A stretch of 64,000 bases of DNA from Ophryocystis elektroscirrha. Lineage: Eukaryota > Apicomplexa > Conoidasida > Neogregarinorida > Ophryocystidae. The stretch lies in contig JAQIFP010000039.1 in the NCBI GenBank assembly GCA_030141585.1, forward strand, positions 32,255-96,254, given 5' to 3'. Position numbers and translations under genes: made by a program. Below, piece after piece: positions 12,301 through 23,655 of the stretch (the first letter of the stretch is position 1; the number at the start of each line of letters is the position of its first letter). The notes under the pieces are model-generated. The model was not told the DNA's origin. It saw only the letters and a program-made list of their open reading frames with translations, and made no database searches.

Positions 12301-13711
12301 TAAAGAACTTTGTCATACGCACAATAATGATGAAATAAAACCCAAACAATTTACAAACTTGTACAATAAAACAGAAACCAGTAAAATACCTCATTTGATG
12401 AAACCTTCATATAAAAAAAATTATTTTTTTAAACAACCCGAACTCCTTCACAAAGTAGTTTGTAATATTTCTCATGAAAATTTGCAAAGGAAGTTTCCAA
12501 ATAAGGTGAAAGCGCCCTATAAACAAGAATCTTTCAAATACAGTGGTAGATTGGAAGGCAAATACATATCGAAATATAATAACGTATCCACAAAATTTAA
12601 CCCTCTACTTAAAAACACAAGAAATAGAGGAATGTTTTTTGTACCCGTGAAAAAGAGCTGTTTACATGACCTTGACACAATGCGTAGAAATGAAATAGTT
12701 AAAAGTGCAAATTACCATTCATCAAATTATACAAAAGCTGCTGATATCAATCACGGTCGCCAAAATAAAAGCTTAAGTAATAAAATGTATTTAAATGGTA
12801 CAATAAAAAAACAATTTTGTAAGACAATTGACAATAGTAAAAATGGCCTTTCTAATAAAAAATTATATTTTCCTGTCAAAGACACTTCCAAGTACAAGAA
12901 AAATTGTTATATTGATAAAAAACAGTTCCGTCAATATAAAAGTAGCCTTATTCCTTACCACATAGTAGATTTACCGAAAAAAAGTTATGTTAATGTGCAA
13001 CAACCTGCATATAAACTAGACATAGTAAATAAAACAGATAGACCGTGGGTTTATATGGAACAACGAAGCATAAGTTATGAAAATCCACAAAAATACTTTC
13101 CACACAAACAAAACGATGTTTGTCCTCTAATTGAGAGTGAATACTCAAATAGTTCAAATAATAATGATGCTCCACCAAACCACGAAAAAAATAGTAATAA
13201 CCACAGCGCTACATACTCAGATAAACAGACCGTCGACCATTCTGTAAACTACGATACCCGAGAACAAATTAATACTAACATTTCTCCAGAAAATAGTTTT
13301 TATTCACACGGAAAAAGCGATCACACCGAAAATAATATCTCTCTCAATTTACCGTATTATTCCGAGGATAACAACTCACAAAATTTTGAAGGCACAACAG
13401 AAACTTTAAGTATCAATGAAAATTCACATAAATCTACCACCTGTATACCAAAGAAAGAAAGAAGTAATTCTGATTCAGCCAAAGAAAACACCCATCAAAT
13501 TTCCAGTCAAAATTCCAATTCGATCAAACGGCCATATAATTTTTCAGAAATTGATATCACACGAGAATCTATTAATAACAATCAACATACAAAATACAGT
13601 CACAAAAAAAACATTCAATTGGGTTCTAATTTTCTAGGAGATTTACAGTCAAAAATTGAAATCAAAAATACAAATCTGATGATACCTCCATTAAGACCAT
13701 TATTTATGTAG
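5501..13711 (+). CDS. Very large multi-exon protein: cysteine cluster, helical middle, NYNDA repeat array
   Basis: I do not recognise this protein. Joining about 17 in-phase exons gives roughly 1,850 residues. The N-terminus (5501-6270) is cysteine-rich: CQIC, CERC, MCKSC, VCYNC, VCLFC, CLECD, then CPDRRCSLWCD, spaced like several zinc-binding units (RING, B-box or FYVE type), none of which I can name. The middle exons (about 6610-9254) are ordinary helical sequence, with YEKLVVLGARSIELFSYVYV and QLMICARYLESVSQKELVNE as samples. A charged Lys/Glu linker follows, then an exon ending near 10292 that contains DLWPTKLHLPDGTELWRPPGA. The last exon (10540-13711) holds the pentapeptide array and a long Asn/Lys/Tyr-rich tail. 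The introns are as short as 18 nt (6018-6035), 23 nt (5646-5668), 31, 33 and 34 nt. Whether everything belongs to one gene needs transcript data; phases agree throughout. Confidence 0.65.
6018..6035 (+). other. Predicted 18-nt intron
   Basis: The sequence from GTTATA to TATAG is 18 nt. Reading through it meets an in-frame TAG at its end. Removing it joins two open frames in phase (…DTIYK to LKYVDIVKMDKIK…). The intron has GT and AG ends and a T-run between them. No evidence beyond frame restoration is available. Confidence 0.5.
11035..11805 (+). repeat. In-frame 15-bp tandem array encoding about 50 copies of NYNDA-type pentapeptide
   Basis: The unit is a 15-bp codon-phased repeat read as Asn-Tyr-Asn-Asp-Ala with occasional changes (NYDDA, TYNDA, YYNDA). 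Sub-blocks differ in synonymous codons. About 11083-11230 uses GATGCCAACTAC. About 11285-11400 uses GACGCCAATTAT. About 11413-11535 alternates GACGCTACTTAT with GACGCCAATTAT as a 30-bp unit. The end uses GACGCCAACTAT. This indicates successive local expansions. Because 15 is divisible by three, other frames on both strands stay open here, but those are shadows. Confidence 0.92.
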
Positions 13712-14247
13712 TTGCATCAAACTATTTTTTTGCACAAACTATTTTTAATCGCATATAACAATATATATCTTTAATTATTATTTGACTTATAATTCTAATT
13801 TTTGTCTAATATTTCTACAGATTGCTTTGATGTAATTTTGTAAATTTTATAATTTTTGTTTGTATATCATAGTACAACGTAGTTAGTATTTGTAAATAAA
13901 ATGTTTTTATAAATAAATATAATTAATTTTTCAAGCAATTAATACAAGATGAACAATACATATTATTTATTTTTGCCGCTTATACTTACCTCAGTTTTTG
14001 ATTTTGATTTGTAAAGTAAATTCATCTGGTAAAGAAGTTAAGGCAGCTTATTTTAATCTTAAAATAAACTATTTTTTCTAAAATCTGAAAGTTGAATTGA
14101 AAACCGATTAGCTTCATAATTTGTATTTTTTTGATTTTATGACATTTTTGAAAATTCATCCCACAATTATTATGTTATAGACAATACTGGTTTATATTTA
14201 TCAGGTGCACAGATCCTGTTGAATATTAAACAATAAAATAAGATAAT
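13712..14247. other. Intergenic region, AT-rich
   Basis: This 536-nt gap separates the giant gene from histone H2A. It is AT-rich with short homopolymer runs and no credible open frame. It should contain the 3' end of the upstream gene and the histone promoter, but I could not pick out specific sites. Confidence 0.5.
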
Positions 14248-14754
14248 ATGGCTTCTAAAAGCTCAGGAAAAAATGTTCCAGCGCCACAAGCGCCAGCAAG
14301 TTCTATTAGTCGAAAGAGAACAAAAACCTTATCAAAGTCTGATCGTGCAGGATTATCTTTCCCAGTAGGACGTATATTTCGTTATCTAAAACGGGGACGT
14401 TATTCAAATCGTATAAGTGCAGGTTCTGCAGTTTACCTTGCAGCAGTATTAGAATATTTATGCGCGGAAGTGTTAGAATTGTCTGGTGACGCAGCTCGTG
14501 ATCATCAAAAAACTCGTATCACCCCACGTCACATACAACTTGCCGTGAGAAATGACGAAGAACTTAATCAATTTTTAGGGGGTGTAACTATAGCAAATGG
14601 AGGTGTGTTACCACGCATACACGACGAATTAATGGCTGCTAAAGTCAAAAGAGCCAGTGGCGAAAAATCTAGTAAAGCTTCTAAATCCGGAGGACCCGAT
14701 GAAACTGATAAATATGATGAAATGGACAATGACCAAGAAGATGCAGAAGAATAA
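14248..14754 (+). CDS. Histone H2A, canonical-like core with a long acidic C-terminal tail
   Basis: This is a core nucleosome component and an intronless gene of 168 residues, longer than the usual 130 or so. The fold is clear: [20 protein letters not shown], then [39 protein letters not shown] and [15 protein letters not shown]. The acidic-patch residues (Glu in LEYL and AEVLEL, then DEE) are kept. The KRGRY loop and GGVTI favour canonical H2A over H2A.Z. The C-terminus is unusual: after [12 protein letters not shown] it runs through a Lys/Ser-rich part and ends acidic ([15 protein letters not shown]). The SQ-E/D-hydrophobic phospho-motif of H2A.X is absent. The start ATG follows an AT-rich leader and is the first in frame. 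Confidence 0.93.
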   Translation: MASKSSGKNVPAPQAPASSISRKRTKTLSKSDRAGLSFPVGRIFRYLKRGRYSNRISAGSAVYLAAVLEYLCAEVLELSGDAARDHQKTRITPRHIQLAVRNDEELNQFLGGVTIANGGVLPRIHDELMAAKVKRASGEKSSKASKSGGPDETDKYDEMDNDQEDAEE

Positions 14755-15324
14755 AAATCATTATCATCTGTGTGTTTTATTTTTCATAACATAATTTAAA
14801 TAAGCTAATAATTTAATATATTTTTATTAAACTATTTGCATATGCACTTAACAATATATATGTATATTAAAGGTAATGATACTTTACCCTATGACTAATA
14901 AATAAAATTTATAAAATACCTAATGAGTTCTGATGCTATATACATCTGATTACATCAACTTTTTCTTTATTAAACATACAACACATTTTTCTTAATAGTA
15001 TATATACCAAATATTATTCGATTACAATAATTCAAGTATACTTGTATATAATATATATATATAAATATTTCTGTATATTTGAAATAAAGTTGATATATTT
15101 TAGTATAAGTATGTGTAACTATAAGAGGTGTGCCCTAAGAAATAAGATATAATTTTCTTAAGTTTCGACTGTACATATATGTAAATAGTGATTTCTTATA
15201 CATGCACATATATATGTACAAAAATATGTAATAAAAATGCATAAATAATTAAAAGTTCTTTATAAGTTCATTATTAACGCATAATCAACCAGATTTTATT
15301 AGTCTCACAATTAAATTGTATATA
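14755..15324. other. Intergenic region between H2A and the PITH gene
   Basis: This 570-nt AT-rich stretch has short ATAT runs and no open frame worth naming. It must contain the H2A 3' end. I saw no clear metazoan-type histone stem-loop. Confidence 0.4.
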
Positions 15325-15744
15325 ATGTCTTCTGGTCATGGACCCAATTGCGCATGTGAGCAAGATGCCGCTTTAGCGGTTAATTCTACTTGTTTATTTT
15401 CGTATATAACTAGAAATGGAATCCAAGCTCTTAATGAAAAAAAAGAAAATACGGCTGTCTATATATTCAAGTCTTTTAAAAATAGGTTTACCAACTTTGA
15501 ATTGTTTTGTGAATCTGAGGATGATGACCCAGATTTAGTAAGACTCAAAAAGTCTCTTTATTTGGATAATTAATTAGATTTATACATATTTAAAAAAATT
15601 ATATACCAGTGTATGTCGTTTACCAGTATTATAAACATTATATAAAAAATATTATAAAATTATTACTGCACAAAATATATAACCAAATATAATCATATGT
15701 ATATATATATATATAAAGTATATATATAAATTTATATCTATAAA

Positions 15745-15785
<41 letters not shown>

Positions 15786-16715
15786 ATGTGTATATTAAAC
15801 GTGTCTGAGAAATTACTAATAATATTATTTAAATATTATTTAAATAAAATAAAAAAATTCATCAGATATATACTATCAGATTATTCGAGTTCCTTTAACT
15901 AACCCTTGTAGAATAACTAGTGTAAGAATTATTGGAGGAGAAAATGGGATGATACCAAAAACTGCTTATATGTATAATACTTGTGATGAAATTGACTTTT
16001 CCAAGTAAAATCCTAGTGTTTTAATGTTTTTTAGTGTCGATAGCTATAAAGCTGCACAAAAACTTGATTTAGTTGAAGACCCATGTGGTACTTTATTTTA
16101 TCCCATTCAGGTATATAAAAAACTAAGTATAAGTAATATTACTTATAGGGATTTACTAATGCTTCTACAATAACATTTCGATTTACTGGTGTCCTTAATG
16201 ATAGCAACTCAAGATTTCGCTTGCACTATCTTGGTAAACAATTTTATTTTACCATCATTTATATAAAATATATTTGTTAAGCATTCTCTTATAACTATAT
16301 TGATGTAGAAAAATATTATTTATACAATTAATATTATATGTAAAATATTTTTATACATTAAATTTCAACATGTTCATATGCTAGTACAAACTGAATATCA
16401 ATATGTAAAAAAATGATTAAACTCAAGTATAAATTTTATAACTGTATAAAAACTTCGTGTAATCATTAAAATACACATATAACTTCATTTGAATATATTT
16501 AGTGAAGCGAAATGAAAAATTGCAATATGAAACAGTACAAATTATTTTAAATTAATTTTAAATACACAAAGTAAAACACTTTTCAATTAGGATTATTTGG
16601 AATAGTCTCGGGTAGCGTGAGAACTTCAGTTGTTACAGTTTACGAAAGTCAAGCAAATGTAAAAGATCATAAATTGCCTCAAGAAAGCAGCAATATCAAA
16701 TATATGCAATTTTAA
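15325..16715 (+). CDS. PITHD1: PITH-domain protein (PITHD1 / thioredoxin-like C-terminal domain family), multi-exon
   Basis: PITH-domain proteins resemble the C-terminal domain of thioredoxin-like protein 1, which associates with the proteasome; the function of stand-alone members is poorly known. Exon 1 (15325-15537) begins MSSGHGPNCACEQDAA, the Gly/His/Cys N-terminus typical of PITHD1, and contains YITRNGIQALNEKKEN. After a 342-nt AT-rich intron, exon 2 (from 15880) reads IIRVPLTNPCRITSVRIIGG. Later exons contain QGFTNASTITFRF, RFRLHYLGLFGIVSGSV and the end SSNIKYMQF. Each splice is in phase. A GTG/TTG upstream of the ATG is ignored. The TAA at 16713-16715 lies two bases from the stop of the convergent transporter. 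Confidence 0.9.
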
Positions 16716-16717
16716 GA

Positions 16718-19700
16718 TTATCTTGCTTCGAAATATGTTTCAGGAGCGAATTTGAATGCAATCAAAGTTGTTGCGAAACAAATACCTATAGACATATTTT
16801 TTGGTTTTTTATTACTTGAAAAGAACACATAAAAATAGTCGTACTCCATTAAAGGTGTCATAGCTAATACGATGAAAGATGCTGTCCAATTTAGAGCATA
16901 CGCAATAGATAAACCAGCATCCTAAAAATGAAAATCAATCCATATAATAAAATAATTTGATTGGAAGAAATTCATTAAATAAATTGTATAATCTATTAAA
17001 TTATTTAAAGCGCACAAATTAAAAAAAATTACACTATTTTAACAATCTATGTAATAAACTAGCCAAATACAGTCAATATTCTATGTTTTTTTTTCATTTA
17101 AATAAAACTATAAGTAGGGTGTACAAACATGTTGCATATAAAATTAAAACTTTTATTTAATAAATGTCTATAAAAGTTAAAATTTGAAAGCGAAAATACT
17201 TCATTATGCTGTTATATAAAGATATTTATATAATAAGAACATTTATATATAAATTTACATACATTTATATATATATATATATATATATTAATAAATATAA
17301 TTCACATATGAGTAAATCAAATTCAAACATTTTTAAATAGTATTGTTATAAAATAAATAATGTTTTCTTAAATTATTAGTAATTATAACAGTATATTGAT
17401 ATTACTTTGATCTCGGTTATTAATAACTCATTCAAATAAATGAATAGCCCTGGACCAAGCGTCAATCCATAAAGAATAATAGCACTAAACACAGACATTA
17501 ATGCTAGTTCATTGGCATTGTCAAACTGAAAAGAGGTTACGACAACTACAGCATAGAGCGAAAGGGATATACCAAAGCTGCCAAAAATTAACATCTTGCG
17601 TCTCTTAAGATTTTTGAGTATAAAGGGAGAAACAATGGAACAAAGCAAACTTAACACAGCCATTATAACACTTGCTTTAGTCAAATCGTCTTGCGCCAAC
17701 CCGACTTTTTCAAATAAATAATTACTGGATGAATAAAAAGCCATAATTCCAGTAAATTGTTGCAGCATAGCAAAAACCCACCCTATCAACAGCTTGCTGC
17801 GTAATGTGTCATGTTTTTTTAAAGCGATTTTTATGGGCATGAAAGAAGTTGAAGACAACTTACTGTCTTCAGGTAAACTGTATCGGGGTACGTTTAAATC
17901 TGATAACTCGATCTCCCCTTTGTTAGGTGCGACTGACGGTAACGAATCGTCGTTTGATATATCTGTCGACTCTTGGTTTAGCAAATTATACGGCTGTCTA
18001 ATTATTTTTTCCGCTCGAAAAGCTTCGTAGTGTCTTCCAGTAGCTTTTAGATAAACTGGAGTCTCAAATGAGAACGGTTCTATTAGCAGTAATGCGCTTA
18101 ATCCTGAAACAGGCGCCATTAACCCAATCATTATGCGCCACCAAAGCCTGCATAAATGAGTTAAATAATGAAAATATTGTATTTCTATAACAATTTAAAT
18201 AGCAATTATTTTATTAGTGTACATACCCTACATCTAGTATGTACACTAAAAGTATGCAATAAATTGTTATACACTATCATTATTGCGCCTTTCATTGACT
18301 TATACACTTTTTAAATAAAAATAATTTAAAATTAAATATAAATATTAATTAATAAAAATATTAATTGATATATACATACATATATATACACGTATATATA
18401 CACGTATATATACACATATATATACACATATATATAAACATATATATACACATATATATACACATATATATACACATATATATACACATATATATACACA
18501 TATATATACACATATATATACACATATATATNNNNNNNNNNNNNNNNNTACACATATATATACACATATATATACACATATATATACACATATATATACA
18601 CATATATATACACATATATATACACATATATATACACATATATATACACATATATATACACATATATATACACATGTATATACACATATATATACACGCA
18701 TATATACACATATATATATACATATATATAATCATATAGACACATATATAAAAACATATATACATATCAATAAACATATATATATATATATATATATATC
18801 AATATATATATATATATATATAAGTTAAAAATGAATATAATTCCTCTTTAAATAAAGATCTTTGAGGATTCTATAAAAAGGTGTGAATTATCTTACTGAT
18901 TAAACTCCCAATCAGGGATCAAATAAACAAACTCTTCAGCAGAAATACTTGAAAAAGGGTTTCTTAATGGATAACCAGCAATAATTCCAAGTAAAACTCC
19001 AAATGTAGTAGCGATTTGAGGTATAAAGCTTTATTAAATTATTTGAATAAAGTGTTGTTATTACCTGACTATATTACGATGTTCTGCTATGGCCATTTCT
19101 GTCATAAAAATAGCTGGAATAACTGTGGCTAACCCTGAAAGTATCCCAGTTACAGCCCTGTAAGCGTATAATGTGATTAAGTTGTTAGAAAAAGCTCCCA
19201 TCAAAGACGAAATCATAAAAAAAACGTTTATATACATCAAACTTTTCCTTCGACCGTATTTAGCCAAAAAATATTTCGACAACAAACTCCCAGCAGCTTA
19301 AAACAGCAAATTATTATATATTATTAAGTTTGAAATAGTTTCTTCAATAAAGCTTTACATATATAAAGAATGAAAAAAATAATTATTTTATTAATTAATT
19401 TATTAGTAAATAGAGATTGAAGCCATTATTGAATAGTTTATAAGCATTTTTCACAATTAAAATTATATAAAGTTTATGAATAAAAAAACATATACTAAGG
19501 ATTAATCAAATTACGTATATTAATAATATTAAGATTACCTGCCCATAAGAAAAATGTGCTGACTACGAGAAATTGGTAAGTATTGTATTTATCGCAATAA
19601 ACAGGTACTCGAATGGTGGATTTTTGGGCTAATATATATTCATTAGGTGTTCCGCACCAGCGTAAATCACCAGATATAATATTAAAAGACGTATTCACTA

Positions 19701-19827
19701 CCGAAAGATTGTACCCAACGCATATTGGAGCAACGCCAGCTATTATGGATAATACGATGCTCAAGGGAATAAATTTAAAAATATAAAAAGTGGGTCTTAA
19801 TATATAAACTAACAACTGTTTCATCAA
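16718..19827 (-). CDS. Major facilitator sugar-transporter-like protein, five exons
   Basis: The exons 19539-19827, 19065-19296, 18897-19028, 17406-18147 and 16718-16921 sum to 1599 nt and join in phase to 532 residues, a normal length for the GLUT-type sugar porter family. Family marks include [13 protein letters not shown] (the RXGRR-type loop between helices 2 and 3), [32 protein letters not shown], a [10 protein letters not shown] stretch at the PESPR-motif position, [18 protein letters not shown] and a FAPETYF end resembling the PETKG motif. About 12 hydrophobic segments are visible, so it sits in a membrane. The third intron (18148-18896) contains an ATAC microsatellite and a 17-N gap; another intron is only 36 nt. 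Hexose is the likely but unproven substrate. Confidence 0.85.
18367..18735. repeat. 12-bp CACATATATATA tandem array with a 17-N gap, in the transporter intron
   Basis: A short-unit tandem array lies within the third intron of the transporter. Bases 18532-18548 are N. Open frames of Tyr-Ile-Tyr-Val type on both strands are artefacts of the repeat. Array length is likely mis-assembled, as shown by the gap. Confidence 0.9.
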
Positions 19828-20048
19828 TATTCAGTTCATTACTCCGTCAACTAGGTATACATTTTATAAAATTAAATTGAAAATAATTACACTCAATTTT
19901 TTTTTATAACAAAGATAAACCTTTTGCTATGGAGAATTATTATAAGCAAATATCTTTTTTGAACAAATTTAACTTCAATTTTTTTCAGATTGTTTCAATT
20001 CATTGAAATTTTAAATTACACTATTAATGCAAACAAAAAAAAATTATT

Positions 20049-20796
20049 CTAGTGTGTGCGAATACCAGAATAAATTGATCGATAATGTTGGGGAGGAGGA
20101 AAAGGTGTTGCTAATGTCAGATCTATATAATAATGATAGATTTACCTGGAAAATAACTTCTTCTGTCTTTTGGTTTCCATTTATTCAAATAAGGTTTGAC
20201 GGGAGGATCACACACTTCTGTAAAAAAATTATTTCAGTAAAGATTTTGTAAACTGAATTTGTTATATTATCTTCTCTTACTGAAAAAATCAAAAGATGGA
20301 TCATCAAAACAATTAAGAGCAGCTAAACCATTAAATTTGTAGTGATATAATATCTAAAACAATAAAACGTATTGATTGAATACTTTATAAGCAAATTCAG
20401 ACGAGTATGGCCAAAGACATCGTGCAGACCATTTGGTTAACAAAGCTTGACAAAATTTTGTAACTGAAAAAGCATTATAAAGTACTATTTATAGATTGAA
20501 ATATTTAGATTGACTAGCTTATGCATAAAAAAAAACCTCATATATATATACATACAAATCCAAACAAAACTATTCTATGAAATTCGTATAATAATTTAAG
20601 AACAAGTCAGAATAATGTGTATGCATATATTTACAAAGCAGTTTATATATAAAATGACAAAAAATATTTAAATAAATATACAATATCAGCTAAAATAATA
20701 GCTGCAAAAAAGTTTTAGCGAACACAGATATTAATAAAGACATATTTTTATTTTTATTATGTTCATATATGCAAATATACTAATACGCGTTTATAG

Positions 20797-20832
<36 letters not shown>

Positions 20833-23244
20833 CATATAATAAAGCATTATAGTTAAAAGACCAAAGAGCATATACATTCATAAGTATTCAATGATTAGTA
20901 ATTCTTTTGGTTATTTGAAGAAGTAATACTTACGAGATGTCTCATTAGAAATAAATAATAAAGATAAATCATTTTGATCGCTTTGATTAACTTGTTGGGA
21001 AGTCTCAAATGGAGCAAATTTTTTATATTGGTTAGCAAGACGTTTCCACTCGGTAGCAGAATAAACTATTCTTGAATCAAGTGTAGCAGACAAGTAGCGA
21101 TCATTTAATTGATGATAACTACGTCCCACTAAAACATTATTACATAAATTTATATTATATAATATATTCAGTAAAAAATATTCAAAAAATTTATATATGA
21201 TTCATGTTCTTTTACATATAATACTTGAGCAAGTGTTTGATAAATATCGATTTATATTTATTATAATATATTATTAATTTACATTTATTTATATATATTA
21301 TAAAACATAAAAATATATATATATTTAATATATTCTAATACTTTAAATGAGAAATATTACGGGTACTTATTAGTATTCATTTATTTATTGAAATTAGTAA
21401 TAAAATTATTGATTATAATATTTATTGATTATGCGCTCACTGTCTTGAATCTCTAGAAATGACATAGGTAATTGGGGTATTTGATAGGATGGGCCAACGT
21501 TCATGCATCCCTGTGACGTTAGTGGCAAATCCTTCTTTTCTTGAGGTTTCTTCTTATTTATATCGTCTAAAATGTGGTTATTTTGTGTCTTTGATATATC
21601 TTTAAACAGATAGTGGTGGTGTGATTCTCTATACAAATCGCGATGGTTGAATTCTTTGGATTTTTGTTTATTAATAATAGCTGTTTTAACATTAGAGGAG
21701 ATGGCTAGCATTTTTCTAAAAATATGTAAAATATATTTCTTTTTAGTCTCTGATATATTTGGTGTATAAATTACTTAATAGATCCAGTGGTTTCAAAGTA
21801 TGGGTCAGAATCTTTTGCTGGAACTGGATATATATAATTGAGCTTCAACAGAACACCGCGTCGTTTGTCTAAATTTTCATGAACGTGAAAATAAAGACAC
21901 ACAGGACAGCTCCATTGTATTAAGTCATTTGAAGTCTCAGTGTAATTTGATGGACGGTAATTTGGAGAAAGACACTATAAAATAGAAATAAATATATATA
22001 TATAAAAAGTAAATACTTTTAACAAGCATATTTATGAATACATATATATATATATGAAAGATGTCACAAATAGTCTATTTTTGTAATATCAGTTAGATAT
22101 GTTGTTTTTTATATCCACAAGCATAAACTTATATAGCAAAATAGATGTGTAAAGCTAAGCAGATTATGTCAAGTAACAAAAAAAAAGTTAATATATCATA
22201 AAAATTATACATTTAGTCAAATCTTAATGGTCTTATATTATAATATTTTATTAGTAAAACTTATTTTAATAGAATTAATTAAATTATATTTATACTATCA
22301 CACACCCAACATATATTTGATTAGCAACACTTACAACAATATGATAAGCACGAATACAAGTATCACAACAAACCAATTCTCCTCCTCCCTAAATCAATCC
22401 AATAATGATAAATTGTTTTTCTTACTTCACACTGGCAACATACACTTTCATTTTCTTCGTTAACCTAATTATAATTTATACGGTTTTCTATATACATTAT
22501 TGTAATTAATAGGTTTTTCTTCAATTGATTGCTGTCTATTTTGATTTCGAGTTTGAGTGCCTATTTGACGAGGAAGAGGATTGTCAAATATATAGTTATT
22601 TAAATTTCGAGCTGAAGGTCGAGTGTGTCTTCTTTTTTTGCGATAAATTTCATCAAGGACATCCTTTTCTTCTAGACCTTCTAATGAACAATCAAATCAA
22701 AGGATTACCAATACAACTAAATTGTATTTTAACTTATGCCAATGAAGTCACTTTTTTATTTTATTTATATTTAAAGTTAATGTTTATATACAAGTGTATA
22801 TCATTTTGATAAGACACGTGAATTGCACATATCAAATATCATTAATAATATTATTATTTTTAACTATTGTTCTACAATTAAATGTTAAGTATTCATACAT
22901 ATAAACTAATAATTTATATATATGTAACATATTAAACAGTTATTAAGTAAAATGTTCATTAAAATACGCTAATGCATAATCATCAAGTTATGTAAAAATG
23001 ATTATTGGTTTTTTTTCTTATTAATTAAAAAAACACACACTACCTCAAGGAAAAGAAAATTCATAACATAAATAATAACGACACAATGTATCAATAATTT
23101 CAATTTATTATTAAAATTTTCAGCACCCGCTAAGTATTAAATTTTGAAAAAAATGTTTTTTTAAATTAATTAATATTTTGTGTAAATACCTTTATCATTT
23201 TCTTCTTGCGATTTAGTTTCGGGAACCTTAACGTCTTGATCCAT
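20049..23244 (-). CDS. PHD-finger protein with an ELM2-like region, multi-exon chromatin factor
   Basis: The start is MDQDVKVPETKSQ at 23244. The PHD finger is assembled across three small exons (about 22460-21900): VCCQCEGGGELVCCDTCIRA, then YHIVCLSPNYRP, then WSCPVC. This gives the full Cys4-His-Cys3 set with the GGELVCCDTC signature. PHD fingers usually read histone H3 tail marks. Further on, MNVGPSYQIPQLP (about 21480) resembles the ELM2 opening VG..YQA.IP, and FCQALLTKWSARCLWPYSSE with FAYKILYHYKFNGLAALNCF resembles its C-terminal helices. The end is PFPPPQHYRSIYSGIRTH, TAG at 20049-20051. Introns of 23, 31 and 34 nt lie near other introns of several hundred nt. PHD is firm; ELM2 is an inference from a short motif. 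A role in a histone-modifying complex is likely but unproven. Confidence 0.75.
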
Positions 23245-23655
23245 AACTTAAATCTAAAAATATGATTTATAAAAAAAATAAATATAAAGGGTTCAAAACA
23301 ACATGATTTCAATTAAGAATAATTATTTAAAATTATTAAATAAAAAACAACATAAGCAAATACATAAATATACAATCTATTTAAATTTATATAAATATAT
23401 ATATTTAGTAATTATTTAAAAATGACAAGTTTATGTAAGATGGCTTTACTGTCTAATGTTAATATTTTCTGGTCCTTAAAACATGTTAAAATATATTTAA
23501 GATGCTTACACGATTCTAGGGCCTGATGCAAACAGTATGCATACATATAAATTTATGATGTGATATGTAATAAAAAAAAAGTAAAAATATATTTTTTAAG
23601 TTTTTTAGTTAAATTAAAAGACTATTTGAAATAAAAAACCAAATAATTGAATTAA
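23245..23655. other. Intergenic region between FUSC-type and PHD genes
   Basis: This 411-nt AT-rich gap lies between two tandem minus-strand genes. No open frame or recognisable motif was seen. Confidence 0.4.

Noticed and set aside
18332..18777. Four open frames of Tyr-Ile-Tyr-Val / Cys-Ile-Tyr-Met type on both strands, up to 141 codons
   Set aside because: They are translations of the 12-bp microsatellite and run through the N gap; unit length divisible by three keeps frames open.
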